DNA of 64,000 bases from Isoetes taiwanensis (GCA_021234155.1 JAJEKV010000009.1:8500546-8564545); one strand, 5' to 3'; positions 1-12,042 are shown, counted from the stretch's first letter. Notes: generated from the letters alone by a model not told the origin. Made by a program: numbers and translations.

Positions 1-1549
1 AGATTTGTGTGTTTTGCGCCCTAATACAAAGGGTCGAATAAGAAGCCCCTGTCAGATTTGAGCTTGGATTTTGCATGGATGATCTAGTTTCGCGGATTCC
101 GCAGAAGGATAAACTCGATTTAGATTGGCAATGCAGATAATATCGTGTAAACATTTTCATTTTTTTGTGCAGCTTGAGATGAATGAATGATTTTGTTGAG
201 GTGGTGTATGATTAATCATGCTCTATTGCATATTTGCATTCCATTGTGCGATGAATTATGATTCCGTACAAATAATGCTCTGTAGCATAGATATGCTTCT
301 TCACGATTGATATGATATCTTTCTGTACAACATTGTAATGGGAACAGAATGAGCAAAACCCAACCCATTCTATTCTTTCTTTGGTTGTGCCCATTTTATA
401 TGAAGAATCCGCCTAACCCATTAGCGATTATTTCTTATTTGCAAATAGAAGCAGATATGGGTTTGGAAAAGATCAATTGGGTTTAGTAAATGAGCATCAC
501 CCAATGTGAAAAATCGAAGAACAAAGCCAAAAAAATGGATAGAAACGCCATTTCTTACGAGAAAAATGCTCCGTCTGGCTCTGATTTTTCTTGGGTTGGT
601 CCCATCTGCCCATTCTTCAAGGATTATACCCAAAACCCATCGAAAAATTCTTCAAACAGACGACGTGATATACCATTTCCACCAAGCCAAACACCGTTTC
701 CACAATTTCTAAAGAATTGAAGAGAAGGGCATCGGAATGGATGTGATAATCGGTTAACCTGTTTCAAAGTGGCTGCCCAACAGCAGGGGCCACCGCCAGT
801 TTACACCCTATACTATGTTTGAAGCCGTCATTGGTATAATCCTGGCATATATTGGCATATACCTGAAATATGCCGTAAACCCACATGGACAAGGGCTTGG
901 CAACCCAAAAATATGTCAAATCCACGAAGTAAGGAACCATGATGAAATGGGATATTAGCATGCCATACAAATAATACATTGTGTAGGATTTTGCAAGGAA
1001 AATATAGCATTTGGAAAATAAAGTCAAATGGCTAAGATGTTTGATTGGATTTTCTACTGCCACCAAAAATGAAGTCCTAGACTAGACTAGGATATAACGA
1101 CTCCAATTAGAGGGTGTGTTTTTTCTTGACATATGCAAAAAAGCATGTGGGCGATACCCATACCGGAAAACTGCTTTTCGAACTGCAAACGCGAACGTCA
1201 CGCCCTTCTTCGACCATCACTGAATTTTCGCCCTTCATTCGGCCATCATCCAAATTTCCTGAGCGGAAGAGAAATTCTTTTCTTGGATCGTTTAGGCGCC
1301 GGAGCAATTTTGCAATTCGAAATGGGAAATGGCGGTATAGTCTCATGTTCTTGCGAAATTTCTTGCAATTCATCCATCTCTCCACTATGGACTGGAATTC
1401 CGTCTTCCTATGTTTCTTAGCCAAGAACCGAGTGCAATTTGATCCTGGCCCAATTTTATCAGGTTGCAACAATTTAAACAGCAATCCGAGAGATTTATGG
1501 AGTGATGCTTTAATTTCAGCAAGAATTTTGATGACAAGATGATTCCTGG
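1..1549. other. No recognised gene; two unassigned open frames
   Basis: I recognise nothing here. A 21-codon frame starts at 75 and stops at 138-140. Its start reads MDDLVSRIPQKD, which could be a short coding scrap. A 142-codon frame lies at 1114-1542 on the plus strand, but the minus strand is also open over much of it and neither product resembles a family I know. The stretch may be upstream sequence of the transposase-like relic that follows. Confidence 0.4.
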
Positions 1550-1975
1550 TAGAGGTATGTCAGATGCTTACTACCTGTTCTTGACTGCTCTAGACACTTA
1601 ATTCTTCATTACTGTGCCTTAATAGGAGAAGACGAACCTGCTGCTGTCCTTGATGAAACAAGAACAAAGGATGTTTAACATGAAAACAGATATGAAGGTA
1701 TGTTGTTATTGCTTGTTTAGTGCTGTAATAACCAATGAATTTTGTAGTGATATTGAATGTACTACTTTCATTTAAGGTGGTGGATGTTCCTGTCAATAAG
1801 CAAATGCTGAAGTTGTGCAGAATGACACAAATGCTGAAGAAGAGAATTTAGGCAATTCAAGTTTGGTTTAAGTGTTTACATTCTTGAATGGCCATTTCAT
1901 GAAGGATTTATTTTATTGTTGTTTTCTTGTCTAAATAGAGACTTCATGTATAACCTTAGTTTTTAATTTATCTTT

Positions 1976-3869
1976 TCAGACATTGATGCTGAATTTTGTT
2001 ATGAAGAAACACAAGCTGATTTTATGACAGAGAAGGCACATGGTGAATTCATACAGAATGAGACACATGCTCCAATGGATATTGAAGGAAATTCAAGTTT
2101 TATCTCCAATTGTTTATTCTGTATCCTTTACAGAATTAACTTTTGTTAGCTTCTTTAGGTGTTCTTTTTAGAAAGAAGAGAGTTGAACAAAGAAGAAAAG
2201 AAACATAAAGACAGAGAGAAAGGGAGGCTGCAGTTGATGAAGAAGCCAAACTGAATGATTTCAGCACAAAGAAAAATAAAATATTATCAAAGAATATTGG
2301 CAAACTTGCTACTAATATTTGTAGGAATGCTAGTGAAAAGGATAGGGAAGATATTCTAAGGGGTGCAGCCAAATTGTTGCCTGATCTTGGTGTTCAAACC
2401 ATCAAAGAGATCAAAACGATGAAAGCTATAGTGGACAACTTAAAGGATTCATTTGCAACCCACAAATATGCAAAGGATACAGATGCATGGAGAGCAAGAA
2501 GTGCTGTCGTGGCTTACTCTGTTAATGCTGACATAAATAGAAGGGCCTATGCAAAGCAACTGAACCTGAATAGAAGAACTTGTGATCAGAGAAAACTTGT
2601 GGTTGACTTTTGGAGGAATAACACTAGAGTGTCACCTTGCAAAAAATATGTGATGAAGATCAGACTAGGCAAAGGAGTGAACATAATGCATCCCTTGCAT
2701 TTTCTAGAGGAAACTCAAGTAAGTGTTTCTATATTGATTTTCTGTTGCCTTTTTAAATTCTTTTTATAACTTGTGAACTTGCACTTCCAGGTTACTTTCT
2801 ATAAGCATTTTACTGCTGAATATCCCAAGTTTGTGGCATCTTTTTCAATGTTTCATGCTATAAGGAAGGTTAGGAATAGAGAAACTTGATGTTGTGTGTA
2901 TCACATGAAAACAGATTTCATTAGGAAAGCAATAAATAAGAGATACAGAGTCTACACTGGAAGAATGATAAATGCACAATTTTAGTTCATATTATATATG
3001 GACATTTAGCATTGTCAGATGATTCAAGTTTGGATGAGAATGAGAGAAGAATTATAAAGAAGACTCATTTCTACATATCAGATGACACGGACCATGATAC
3101 CTTGTATGTGCAGTATTGTTTGAATAAGCATCATGCATTTTTGACAAACAGGGCTGTAAAGTATAACAAACACATCATGTGGTCTGATGGATGCTCTCAT
3201 CAATTCAAGGAGCAAGGACCTTTTATTTACTTGGTAGGAACTATCATACTAATGACAGTTAACTATCATGGCAAAGTTAACTATATTCTTTGTCAATGTA
3301 TTTGTAGTTTTAATTTGTGTTTTTTTCTGACAGTTAATGGAACAGATATGATGGTGCTGGAGCTATCATTAAACGAATAGGTACATGGCAATACTCTGAG
3401 CTAAGACCAGATGCTGATTATGTGGAAGATGTTGTGGATGGCCCTATTTTTGAAGGTGATCCTCAATGGAAGTCTGACATTCTTTGCAGTTGGAGATAAT
3501 TTTTCTGTAGTTGCAGAGCCAGACAATAAGGAGAACGTAGACTTTTACGTGCTCAAGTGCATTAAGGTGAAACATGTGGTAGAGAAGGCATTCAAAGATC
3601 TATGGGGCCAAAAGTTTGTTAGAAATGAGTTACTGGTAAATGAACCAGAGTGTAATGTTTATAGTTATTTGGTTACTTCTGTTTGTTTTGAGTTGAGCAA
3701 GATTAGTGGTAACTGTTTTGATCTGCCAGAAGATAGACATAACCAAATATTGGGCAGCTCGCCACAAAACAGTGCATTGATAGCTCAAAACTCAAATGAA
3801 CCTACATCAAGTGAGCTGAATCCAACATGGAAAACAAGAAACTCTGGGAAGAAGAAGAGAACAGACTAG
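1976..3869 (+). pseudogene. Broken multi-exon transposase-like gene (WSDGC-QFK / DGAGA-KR family)
   Basis: Exon-like blocks follow one another. An acidic block lies at about 1979-2100. A basic coiled block becomes the long frame at about 2150-2720, ending in a canonical donor GTAAGT. A block from about 2792 resumes after a CAG acceptor. Further blocks lie at 3012-3233, 3333-3489 and 3480-3869. Landmarks are YISDD, then WSDGCSHQFK, then YDGAGAIIKR, then VGDNFSV and FYVLKC, then a Lys-rich C-terminus. I associate this order with DDE-like proteins found in several copies in non-seed plants (inference from memory, not searched). The copy looks dead: TGA at 2887-2889 falls just before a Cys-Cys motif, TAG at 2983-2985 interrupts the next block, and one base of frame is lost near 3480. 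A multi-exon host gene domesticated from a transposon is an alternative, but the stops argue against it. Confidence 0.6.
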
Positions 3870-3949
3870 TTATTCTTTTTAATTGTAAATTTCATACCAT
3901 TGTATGATTGTAACCATTGTTACAAACCATTGTAATGTGCTTTTCATTG

Positions 3950-4070
3950 CTTGCAATTAAATTTTGACCATTGATTTGTATTGAGATTGATTTGTATTGA
4001 AATTTTAACCATTGATTTGTATTAAAATTTTAATCATTGTTTGTATTGAGATTAGAATTGAATTGAATTG
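3950..4070. repeat. Degenerate short tandem repeat
   Basis: The motif ACCATTGATTTGTATTGA and variants recur about four times in an AT-rich stretch right after the transposase-like relic. It is probably non-coding. Confidence 0.5.
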
Positions 4071-4103
4071 TGCGTGAATTGAAATTGAAATGAAAGTAAC
4101 AAT

Positions 4104-7100
4104 GTTTAAATTGAAACGCACTAATTTAAGAAGTGCGTTTGAAAGATTCCTTTATAAAATGCAAGTCGTCTTAAGATTTAGCTAAAAAGAGGCTTTGGTT
4201 GTTTTTAACAAAAAAAATATGCTAAACTTCTCTTCGAAATAGTGATTTTGCCCAGACATTTTAATGAAGTGAAATACCAAAAAATAAAAAATCCTATTTT
4301 TGGGGGTTATACAAACCATGTTGCAAGCAAGTAAAACAACACATAGTAAAATCATGAAGATTAAAGAGAGATGTTTTGAATTCGTTCATGAGCATTAAGA
4401 ACTACATGCTGTAGAAGCCATCCAAAAATATGATGCCACATGCAAGAGCAGTCTCAACCATAATATCCCCCTCTAATTTATGTTTCACAATGACGGAATG
4501 TGCATGCTTTTCTTGGTGCATGCTGAAAGGATTGTATAAATTATTTGGCAAGATACCCTCAATCGACATTTGCTGGAAAATATGGAAGGCCGCTTAGTAA
4601 GATCTATTTTGGGCATATGTAGAAATAATGATGGTCCAAGAAACCACATTTTCTCATTTATCCTGCATCTATGCTCTGCCATCTCTAATATCCCTGCACA
4701 GATCTGCATCTTTTCCTTTGTGATATCTTCCTAGCATGAATGCACCATAAGACACCATTGCACATTAGCAATACTAACACATGTTCCATAATTTGTTTTC
4801 AGGACTTTCATCACAAGCTATGACATCTTTGTCGTAATCAACTTAACTAGCCCTTTCCTTGTCTAATGATGAACTATAGCCCATTCAAGGCTGATATCTG
4901 GGGAAAATCTTGAACTACTGCATCACTAAAAGCTTATCCTTCTCCAGAAGCAATTTAAACTTGGTAACAAAATTTGCAGGTTGAGAATCTGGCATATCTT
5001 TGTTGCACGTATTCTCTTGTTTCTACATCCAAAACAGCCAAAGAATGCATGAATCAAAGGCCGCTACCATTTTGTGCATGAGTTGGACCTTATCTTTAGT
5101 ATAGTCTGTTAAAGTAGGCCATCCCCAGCCCTCTTAACATCCAGCCATCTTGCTATGAATATATTGTATGCACAGTTGCACAAATTAGCACAGTTGCACA
5201 ATTACTTAAATAAGAGCTAAGCACATAAGGTTGACCAGCTGAAATTAATGATGCCCATAGTATCCCTTGCGAACTGCATATAAACTCAAGCTGAGGCCAA
5301 AAGCTGGAAATAGAATGACCCGCTGACTTATATTTATTCTTCTACAAGCATCCACATATTGCATCCATGTGCTCTGAGGCATACAAAACATTTCTGATTT
5401 TACTTGTACAAACAGAGCAGAGGCAGATCATTTGTGAAGCTTTTAACCATCTTTCACATGCTTATGGCATGAAATCTAAGAAAACCGTAGCTTTTCTAGA
5501 TCTGAGATATTGCTTTTGACATCATGCCGATCCAAATTTGTTACACCTTTCCCTTTTCCAATCCTTGGCTTCTAATCAAAACTGAGACAAAAGCAGAGGA
5601 CTTGAGGTGCGAAATTGCTATCATGCTGCTATAGATCTGCCTTTGGACTTGTTATTATCTGCTTCGTCCTGGAATGAATTGGCCAAAAGAAAAACCTTCA
5701 GAAATCACAGATTTAGAGATGCATGTGAGTGTTTTCGCATAAGATATGTCTCCAGCCCTCTTCTGCAATGGCCAAAATATGAAGGCATGAATTTGATCAG
5801 GACCGAGGCTCTATGCATAGACGAATCCAGAATAACTAGTGCCAATATCTATTGCAACCACGATCTTTTTGTGTCCCTGGAAGTCTATTTACCCTAAGAA
5901 ATTTTCTTCCTCCTTGAAAAGCATCAAACCTTCTTCAAAAGAATCAGACAAACTCTGGCCGCACCAAGAACCCCCTGGATCGAGAGATTGACAAAACCCT
6001 AAAAATTTTCTTGCACCAAAATTTCCTAGCCACGGTATAGATTTATACCATCCGGATCCATTCGGGATGTAGATTAGATTTTGCCTCGTTATAGCCAAGC
6101 AATGCCATGTTTCATCCATACAGTGTCATGTTATAACCATATATAAAGTTTCATTTGATGAAATTTCTATGCGTAAATAAAGCTTTATATTACAAAAATA
6201 TTCGAAAGGGAGCTCGTGATATAAATTTATACCGTGGCATGGTATAAATTTATACCGTGGCGTGGTATAAATTTATACCGCTTGAGCTCATATGCAGTAT
6301 AAATTTATACTGCTCGAGTTTTCTTCCTGTATACATTTTTACCACTTGAGCTCACGCGGTATAAATTTATACCGTTTAGTGCAAAACAATATGAATCTAT
6401 ATCTCTTGAGCTCCCGGACGGTATAAATTTATACCGTCTGATGACGTGGGAAAATTTAAAGCCTACGAACTGATACTAAAAACACATCATTTTATGTAAG
6501 GGTCAGGTTGTATGGTTACCTGGCCATGTCCGTGTACAAAATTATATAGCAAGTCGGCAACACATTTTGGGGCAACTATATAAGGCGGAGCTTACAAGTT
6601 GCATGTTGTAACTCTAATGTTACTAAGGTCAGAACTCGGATTGGGTGAACCACCTAAAATGGTTGTTAGAGATGTGATGAAGTTTTATTAGTAGACAACA
6701 ATGAGGAAGATCCACTTTTGATAGTGAGGCAGATGACATGAATAACTTTGGTGATCATGGTCTCAACGAATCAAATGAAGACATGCATCCCGATTTAGCC
6801 ACAAAACGTAATTTTGTTAAGAATGTTAAATGTACTATATTTTTAAGATTTTGTTCATAAATTTGTAGTGATTTTGAAAACTCTGAATACCAAACCTTTT
6901 TGTTGCTCTAGTGCAATTGCTGTTTGTTTGAATGTCAAAATTTCTAGGGTCCTTAAATTTGTTAGTATTTCTTGTATCAAACTAGGGGGCCAAAATAGGG
7001 TATCAAACAATTTTACATGTATGCTAAGCTCAAGTAGAAGCTCAAAAATGGTGTCTAAAATGTTGAAATTGTCACACTTGTCACAAATATACCGCGAAAA

Positions 7101-7187
7101 TGGATCTTTTTTGGGGAATTTTAGGGAATCTTTTAAAGATTCCTTTTAAAGTGCATTTGGAGTAAATAAGTGCGTTTCAATTTAAAC
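4104..7187. mobile_element. Candidate inverted-repeat-bounded element
   Basis: GTTTAAATTGAAACGCACT at 4104-4122 is matched by its exact reverse complement at 7169-7187. Similarity continues inward through a GATTCCTTT-containing segment on both sides. A third copy of the same end lies at 8224. The 3.1-kb interior has no convincing transposase. It holds the palindrome cluster at 6034-6435 and an acidic coding scrap at about 6712-6808 containing ADDMNNFGDHG. Minus-strand frames at 4485-4709 and 5889-6119 and a plus-strand frame at 5607-5897 are not recognisable. The interior may itself be a nest of older insertions, and I saw no clean target duplication. Confidence 0.4.
6034..6435. repeat. Cluster of GGTATAAATTTATACC palindromes
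   Basis: Perfect or near-perfect 16-bp palindromes start at about 6034, 6219, 6241, 6264, 6296, 6359 and 6420. A decayed one lies near 6330. Most are separated by GAGCTC-containing spacers. The outer arms co-vary: GG/CC in most, AG/CT at 6296. That is what inverted-repeat maintenance would give. The function is unknown. Confidence 0.75.
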
Positions 7188-7240
7188 TTTGTTAAGTGTG
7201 TTTGAATTGAAATTGTGTATGAATTGGACTTGTGACATTC

Positions 7241-7350
7241 ATATATAACAGATTCATAACAGATTGAATATGATATTGAAAAAATTCATAACAGATTCAA
7301 CATGTTATCGAACATTCCTAACAGATTGAACATGAACACATTCATAACAA
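7241..7350. repeat. Short AT-rich repeats
   Basis: TTCATAACAGATTGAACATG-like units recur about five times with variable spacing. The rest of 7188-7880 contains no recognised feature. Confidence 0.5.
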
Positions 7351-7879
7351 ATTGATTTGATATCAAGGTTTACAAAATTTACAAAACAGATGTCACGTTC
7401 ATGAAAATAGTATTTCACAAAATCACTGCACCTAAGGGGAAAGTTGGTGCAGTACTAGTCTTGAACAGGAAAGCAGTTCATGACTTAAAATTACATTTGC
7501 AATTTCTTACACAGCTTCTTCTCCAACCACTTTTCCATGGTAACATCATCCTCCATGGGGCTGTCTGGGCTTTGTGGAGACAATAGCACTTTCCTCTGTG
7601 ATGGAGAAAGTATCTCACGTACTATTGAGATCACCACCGTGCTCTATTCTCGACCTGCAAACCCAAACAAGTAAATAATTTTGCAAGCAAATTGTGCAAG
7701 CTAACACTTACAAGTGCTCAAGATAGTTGGAATTCGCTCAGACTCACCCACTGCAACTAGAACTTGAGGATCTGCATGATACAACTTAAGTTAGTCTACA
7801 ATTAAAACTCCTTACACATGTGCTGAAAAAATGCTTACCTTTAAGTGTCTGTGACTTAGTGGCAGGTTATCCATAGGTG

Positions 7880-8215
7880 TCTGCGTGTTAATGCCTTAAG
7901 GCATTACTATGATCTTGGCGCGTCTGCAGTATGCCGCCTCTGCCTTTCAGATGTTGAGACTATTGAGCATTGTCTGTTTGCTTGTCCAGAAGTCAACCAA
8001 GCATGATCTTGGCTACAAGGTTTATTTAACAGCGCACTGGATTGCCAAGGGCCCTCTTGGCATCCTACTCCGTTGCATGGCCTCCAGCTAAGCAAAGGGC
8101 ATTTCACCTTGATGGTTGGCTCTTGTGGTCAATCTGGGAGCGTCGAAGACATCATATTTTTCAGGGCATAAACATCCGATGTTTTTGCCAATTGGTGAGA
8201 CCATCACCATGGTAG
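7880..8215 (+). pseudogene. LINE reverse-transcriptase zinc-binding domain fragment
   Basis: The plus strand encodes CRLC, then VETIEHCLFACP, then SWLQGLF. This is the Cys/His pattern of the zf-RVT domain found after the reverse transcriptase of plant LINEs. A block in another frame follows, reading FHLDGWLLWSIWERRR. The same WLLWSIWKRRR block occurs in the LINE at the right end of the window, so both belong to one family. TGA at 8004-8006 replaces the expected Trp codon, and the frame shifts before the second block. The fragment is cut off at about 8215, next to a copy of the repeat end seen at 4104. Confidence 0.75.
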
Positions 8216-8223
8216 TTAACAAC

Positions 8224-8340
8224 GTTTAAATTGAACGCATTTATTTAAGAAGTGAGTTTGAAAGATTCCTCTAAAAATTTTAGAAATTTTTTTAATGAAG
8301 CTAAAATGGAGGCAATCTAGGTTGTTGGACATAGTTTTTG
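8224..8340. repeat. Third copy of the 4104 repeat end
   Basis: GTTTAAATTGAACGCAT followed by AAGAAGTGAGTTTGAAAG and a later GTTGTTGG segment matches 4104-4200 in direct orientation. It suggests a dispersed family of element ends. The remainder up to 8433 is A-rich. Confidence 0.55.
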
Positions 8341-8433
8341 TAAACCTGATCCAAAAAACAGCCATTTTATGAAGATGTACTGTAGAAGAAAAAGAACAAG
8401 AAAAAAAAAGGGGTGGGGGGTGGACAAACCGTC

Positions 8434-9112
8434 ATGAGAATAGAATAGAATAGAGTTTTTATCGTCCACGGAGACCAATTGGCCTATGGGACCCATTCAG
8501 GAGGTGCAACAAGCATATTACTGTCCGAGTAAACCCCCCTCCCCTGGCACCTTGAAGGGTTGTTGGGGGGAGGAAAACGTGACAGGAATAGATTTGTTGT
8601 CAAACTGTACTAATATAAATACAAATATATATCATGGGGAAAAGAAATATGTACATGTATCAGGTAAGTGTCCGAGGACCGAGCTGATCTCGGCGATCCA
8701 TGATCTCTTGAAGGTATGATCCCAACCTCTGCACGGGGCCTGTGCTCAACATCTCATGCAGGGGCTGGCCAGGACAGACCAGCTCAGCATAGCGTATCCG
8801 AAAGTCATTATAGGTCAGACAAGTCTACCTGGTAGCGTTGACAAGCCTCTCATGATGCGGCTCCCCAATCCATCTCTCCATCTCGATCCGGAGACGATGT
8901 GCACCTGTGCGGTTAGAGGCAATGGCTCTGCGCTTTTTCATGGGGAGATGAGTGCGCATGTAGCATTGCGGACCCCGCCCCAACATGGGATTTATGTGGC
9001 ATTGATAATGTGTCGTCTTGACCTGTTGAAGAGTGCTGACATCCCATTGCTTGTTGAGGAAACATGTGTCAAGGTACTGTCTGAGACTATCGTGATTTGC
9101 CTCAGTTTGCAC
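8434..9112 (-). mobile_element. LINE 3' fragment with (TATTC)n tail, copy A
   Basis: On the minus strand the fragment reads a LINE C-terminal segment (INPMLGRGP, then RTGAHRLRIEMERWIGEP) and then a conserved 3' end, GGTCTCCGTGGACG, followed by short TATTC repeats at 8434-8452. The same protein segment and the same 3' end occur at 30731-31480 (minus) and 57364-58790 (plus). The fragment is 5'-truncated, as is typical of LINEs, and holds stops. The minus-strand ORF at 8825-9112 covers the better-preserved part. Confidence 0.7.
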
Positions 9113-9152
9113 TCGCTAGCTCACATTTGATGACAGATTTAATGTTGTGTAA

Positions 9153-9433
9153 GTGTGTTCCATAAAGCGGCAATATAGGAAAAGAATTCCATTAGATAAG
9201 ATAAAAAAGCACTGCACAAGTAAAGAAAGTTACTCCGGGTTTCTTATTGACGCTCATCAAGCCAATGGTCTTAACACTCCTGAAGCTCTAACGGCACGCC
9301 AAGCACTTATTGCCAACTACCACTCTGGCGACCGCCCTCATACACGCCAAGATGACTTTGAAGTTGCCGGGTTTCCACCACCAGAGACTGTTCCCCCTTT
9401 TCTTACTTTTGAGTGCCGTTTGGTGGGGGGGAG
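9153..9433 (+). other. Unassigned open frame leading into a polypurine tract
   Basis: An open frame runs from 9153 to 9602. It has no recognised domain, and its last third, rich in Pro, Lys and Thr, lies inside the LTR-like sequence that begins at 9434. The G-run immediately before 9434 resembles the polypurine tract of an LTR retroelement on the plus strand. The frame could therefore be the decayed 3' end of such an element. Confidence 0.3.
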
Positions 9434-9949
9434 TGTTAGTCCTGTACGTCCTGGTACAGGACTATTCATGCACACCTCGGACCAGACCAAGAACAAGGCG
9501 CCAAATCCAGGTCAAGGTCAGTCATCAAGACCCACGCCGAAGCCCACGCCGAAGACCACGCTCAAGAGTCAGCCAAAGAAGAAGCAGAGAACAGACAAAT
9601 GACGGTCCGTCAGCGTCAGCGTGATTCCAGGCACTTCAAGAGGCACCGCCAGCATTCCACCAAATCAGGCCTCCTTCAGGAGTCGGCACCGAGATCTGCC
9701 AGAATATCTATATTGGGCCCTTAGGCCTTTGTACTATATATATGAGTAGAGCTAGCATTTGAGGGCTAGATCAGTTTTTGTTCTTGTCTCCCTTCATTTT
9801 CTCTCTTGATCACGAGAGCTCATATATTCTGATTAGAAGTTTCCTTCACATCATTGTGTTTTTCTTGTTTTCCTTTTTTCTTCCTCTTGTTCTTTTGCAA
9901 ATCCCGCGTGACACAAGTTCCCAGATTCTCCTGTTTGATCCAAGGGTCC
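9434..9949 (+). repeat. LTR-like sequence
   Basis: The G-run ends directly at TGTTAGTCC, a typical LTR start. A 9-bp inverted pair (GTCCTGTAC / GTACAGGAC) follows, then a TATA-like ACTATATATATGAG at 9732-9745, then a T-rich stretch like U5. No second copy was found in the window and the 3' boundary is uncertain. It could be the 3' LTR or a solo LTR of a plus-strand element. Alternatively, the purine-rich minus strand at about 9852-9897 could be the polypurine tract of the minus-strand gypsy element. Confidence 0.4.
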
Positions 9950-12042
9950 TCACCGAGGGCTGTCTTGCAGGAGTTCCCGAACCCAGACCCTAAACACTGA
10001 CTCAGCACTGAAAGTGTTTGCTTGAGCAGGATCCTGTAAATACTGATTGTTTTGTAATAACAACCAGTGAGCGTCAGGGTTTCCTTGAAAAATTCGATTG
10101 GACCCATCTGAGAAGCGGTCCTGTGCATCAGCCAGATAAAAATCATGAAGAACATAAGCCATAGGCTGAACAACACGGAAGATGATAAAATCTGGATCCG
10201 CACAGTGGAGAAGACCATAGACTAACAGAGCACAGAGTAAGCCTTTGTCTTCAATGGAAAGGTCAGGCCAGATCTGGAGAAAATCCGGACAGCCAAGGGG
10301 CTCATTAAGCTTGCCTTGTGCCGAATACCACTTCAGAAGAAAAAGATGGCGTCGGGCAACGACATAATCCAGATAGCTTGAAGGTGTGGAAAAATCCCTT
10401 GGAATGAGGAGAGCAAGATTAATATACATCTCATGTTGACTTTGAGCTTCTTCTGCAGATTGAACAGCTTGGTGAACTTGATGCTCCAAATCACGGATCT
10501 TGTTATCTTTGTCAGCTATGAGACGGGATTGATCACGGAATCTTCTATGAGAAAGCGTGGCCTGTGAAGAGGATTGCCCGTGAGTGGAGAGTTGAAGCTG
10601 AAGAGTAGCAATTTCTGTATCATCAATAATCTTCTGCTTCTGAGCTTCTGTAAGTTGATCCTGGAGAGGTGTGACCTGACTTTCTAGCGTGGAAAGTTGG
10701 CCTTCGAGATAAAGGATGCGCTCATTGCGCACTTCAAGTTGTTTGAGCTAATTATTGTAATTCTGTGAGAGTTCCGTGTACATAGTTTGGAGGTCGGCAA
10801 GGAGTTTATCCTTGTCCTTTAACTGAGCCAACAATTCTTGAATAGTAGACTGTAATTGAACTTCCTGATCAGCGAGCAAATTAGTCTTTTCTTGTTCAGC
10901 CTTAAGAGTTTCACGGGCTTGTAAAAGAGCCTCGTGCTTTTGTTGAAGACTATCTTCGAGTGATTGAACTTTCACGGTGGCTGCCTGGAAATCCCTGTGA
11001 ATAGCCTCCGTGGTCTCCACGTAAGTTTGAATGCTAGTCATGAAAGTTTCTTGAGAGTCTTGAAGCTTGAGCATGGCTGCTTGGACATCCTATTGATATT
11101 GATAAAGAGCCTGTCTGGAGGATGGGTGTACAGGGCACGTTTGTCTTTGAGACTGGGATGCTTGGGAAACATTTTGAGAGCGGGAGTGCACAGTTTCTGT
11201 GGATGAAAAGGAGACCAGTATGGCAGGTTCTTGGTGTTGAGGATGAGGAGGAGAAGGAGAAGGGCGAGGGTGCGAAGTCTCGTCATGAAGTTCTTGGACA
11301 GGAGGAATGAGATTTGAGGGCTGTTTGGTGGAGGCTTGAGAGACCGTGGTCTGGTGAGTGGGCGAACCAGGACTGGGGGCAGGGAGACAATGAAGGATGA
11401 TGGCTTGCAGGTGAGCACCCATGGCAGATTCTAGACCAGAAGAAGGGGTAGCTTAGATGCGATCAATTTCATGGAGGCGGAGAAACAAAATTTGAGACCA
11501 ATCAATAGAGTGTGCAGAGTGGATGGCCAAGATATAATAGCAACATGAAAAAACTGCTTATTGATGTGGGTGTTCTTCATGGAATACCCATAGAACTTGC
11601 ATCACAGAAATTTGACAAAGGTATCATGTGGTTTGGCAATGTTCGTGAGTTTATGAGTGGTGGCCTGATAAGGAAGTTGGCCATATTGAGTGACATCCTG
11701 TTCCTGTAAAGCAGCCCAAGATAAAGAAGGCTTGCGCATAGGTAACTGGAATACCTGAGAAAGAAGAACCGGAGTGAGCAGAATATTCGTCTGATCGACC
11801 CTTGTGGCATAACCATCCGTGGTGTTGACCATGTGAGCTACAAATTGCCTGAGTTGGTGTGGATTCGGTGCAGGGAGTTCCTGTCTGGAGAATTCATACA
11901 GCCCGGTGCGTACTGCAACTTCACGACTTGGACCTTCCAGGGAATCGCGAAAGGTGGGAGTGGAGAAAATAACAGACTCAAAGAGAGTCGGATCCCTGGG
12001 AGCGGTAACTAGAAGAATTGGGAACTTGGGTGAAGCAGCCAT
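9950..12042 (-). pseudogene. Accessory coiled-coil reading frame downstream of integrase
   Basis: Translation probably starts at ATG 12042 (MAASPKFPILL). The first segment, about 145 residues to 11602, is globular and includes DGYATRVDQTNILLTPV. It loosely resembles plant mobile-domain folds, but I cannot assign it. After a stop and a frame change near 11500 comes a Pro/Ser/Gln-rich linker (about 11420-11090). Next is a long coiled coil with heptads of Leu, Gln and Glu (about 11070-10430), and then a helical C-terminal domain of about 160 residues ending at 9950. From 11422 to 9950 everything is one frame broken only by TAG at 11090-11092 and 10748-10750, each readable as CAG to TAG. Joined, the product would be roughly 690 residues. 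It sits where Athila elements carry an env-like frame and where Grande and Retand carry extra ORFs, but no signal peptide or membrane segment is seen. Confidence 0.6.

Noticed and set aside
9950-12042. Envelope protein of an errantivirus-like element
   Set aside because: The position fits, but there is no signal peptide, fusion segment or transmembrane helix; the coiled coil is soluble in character.
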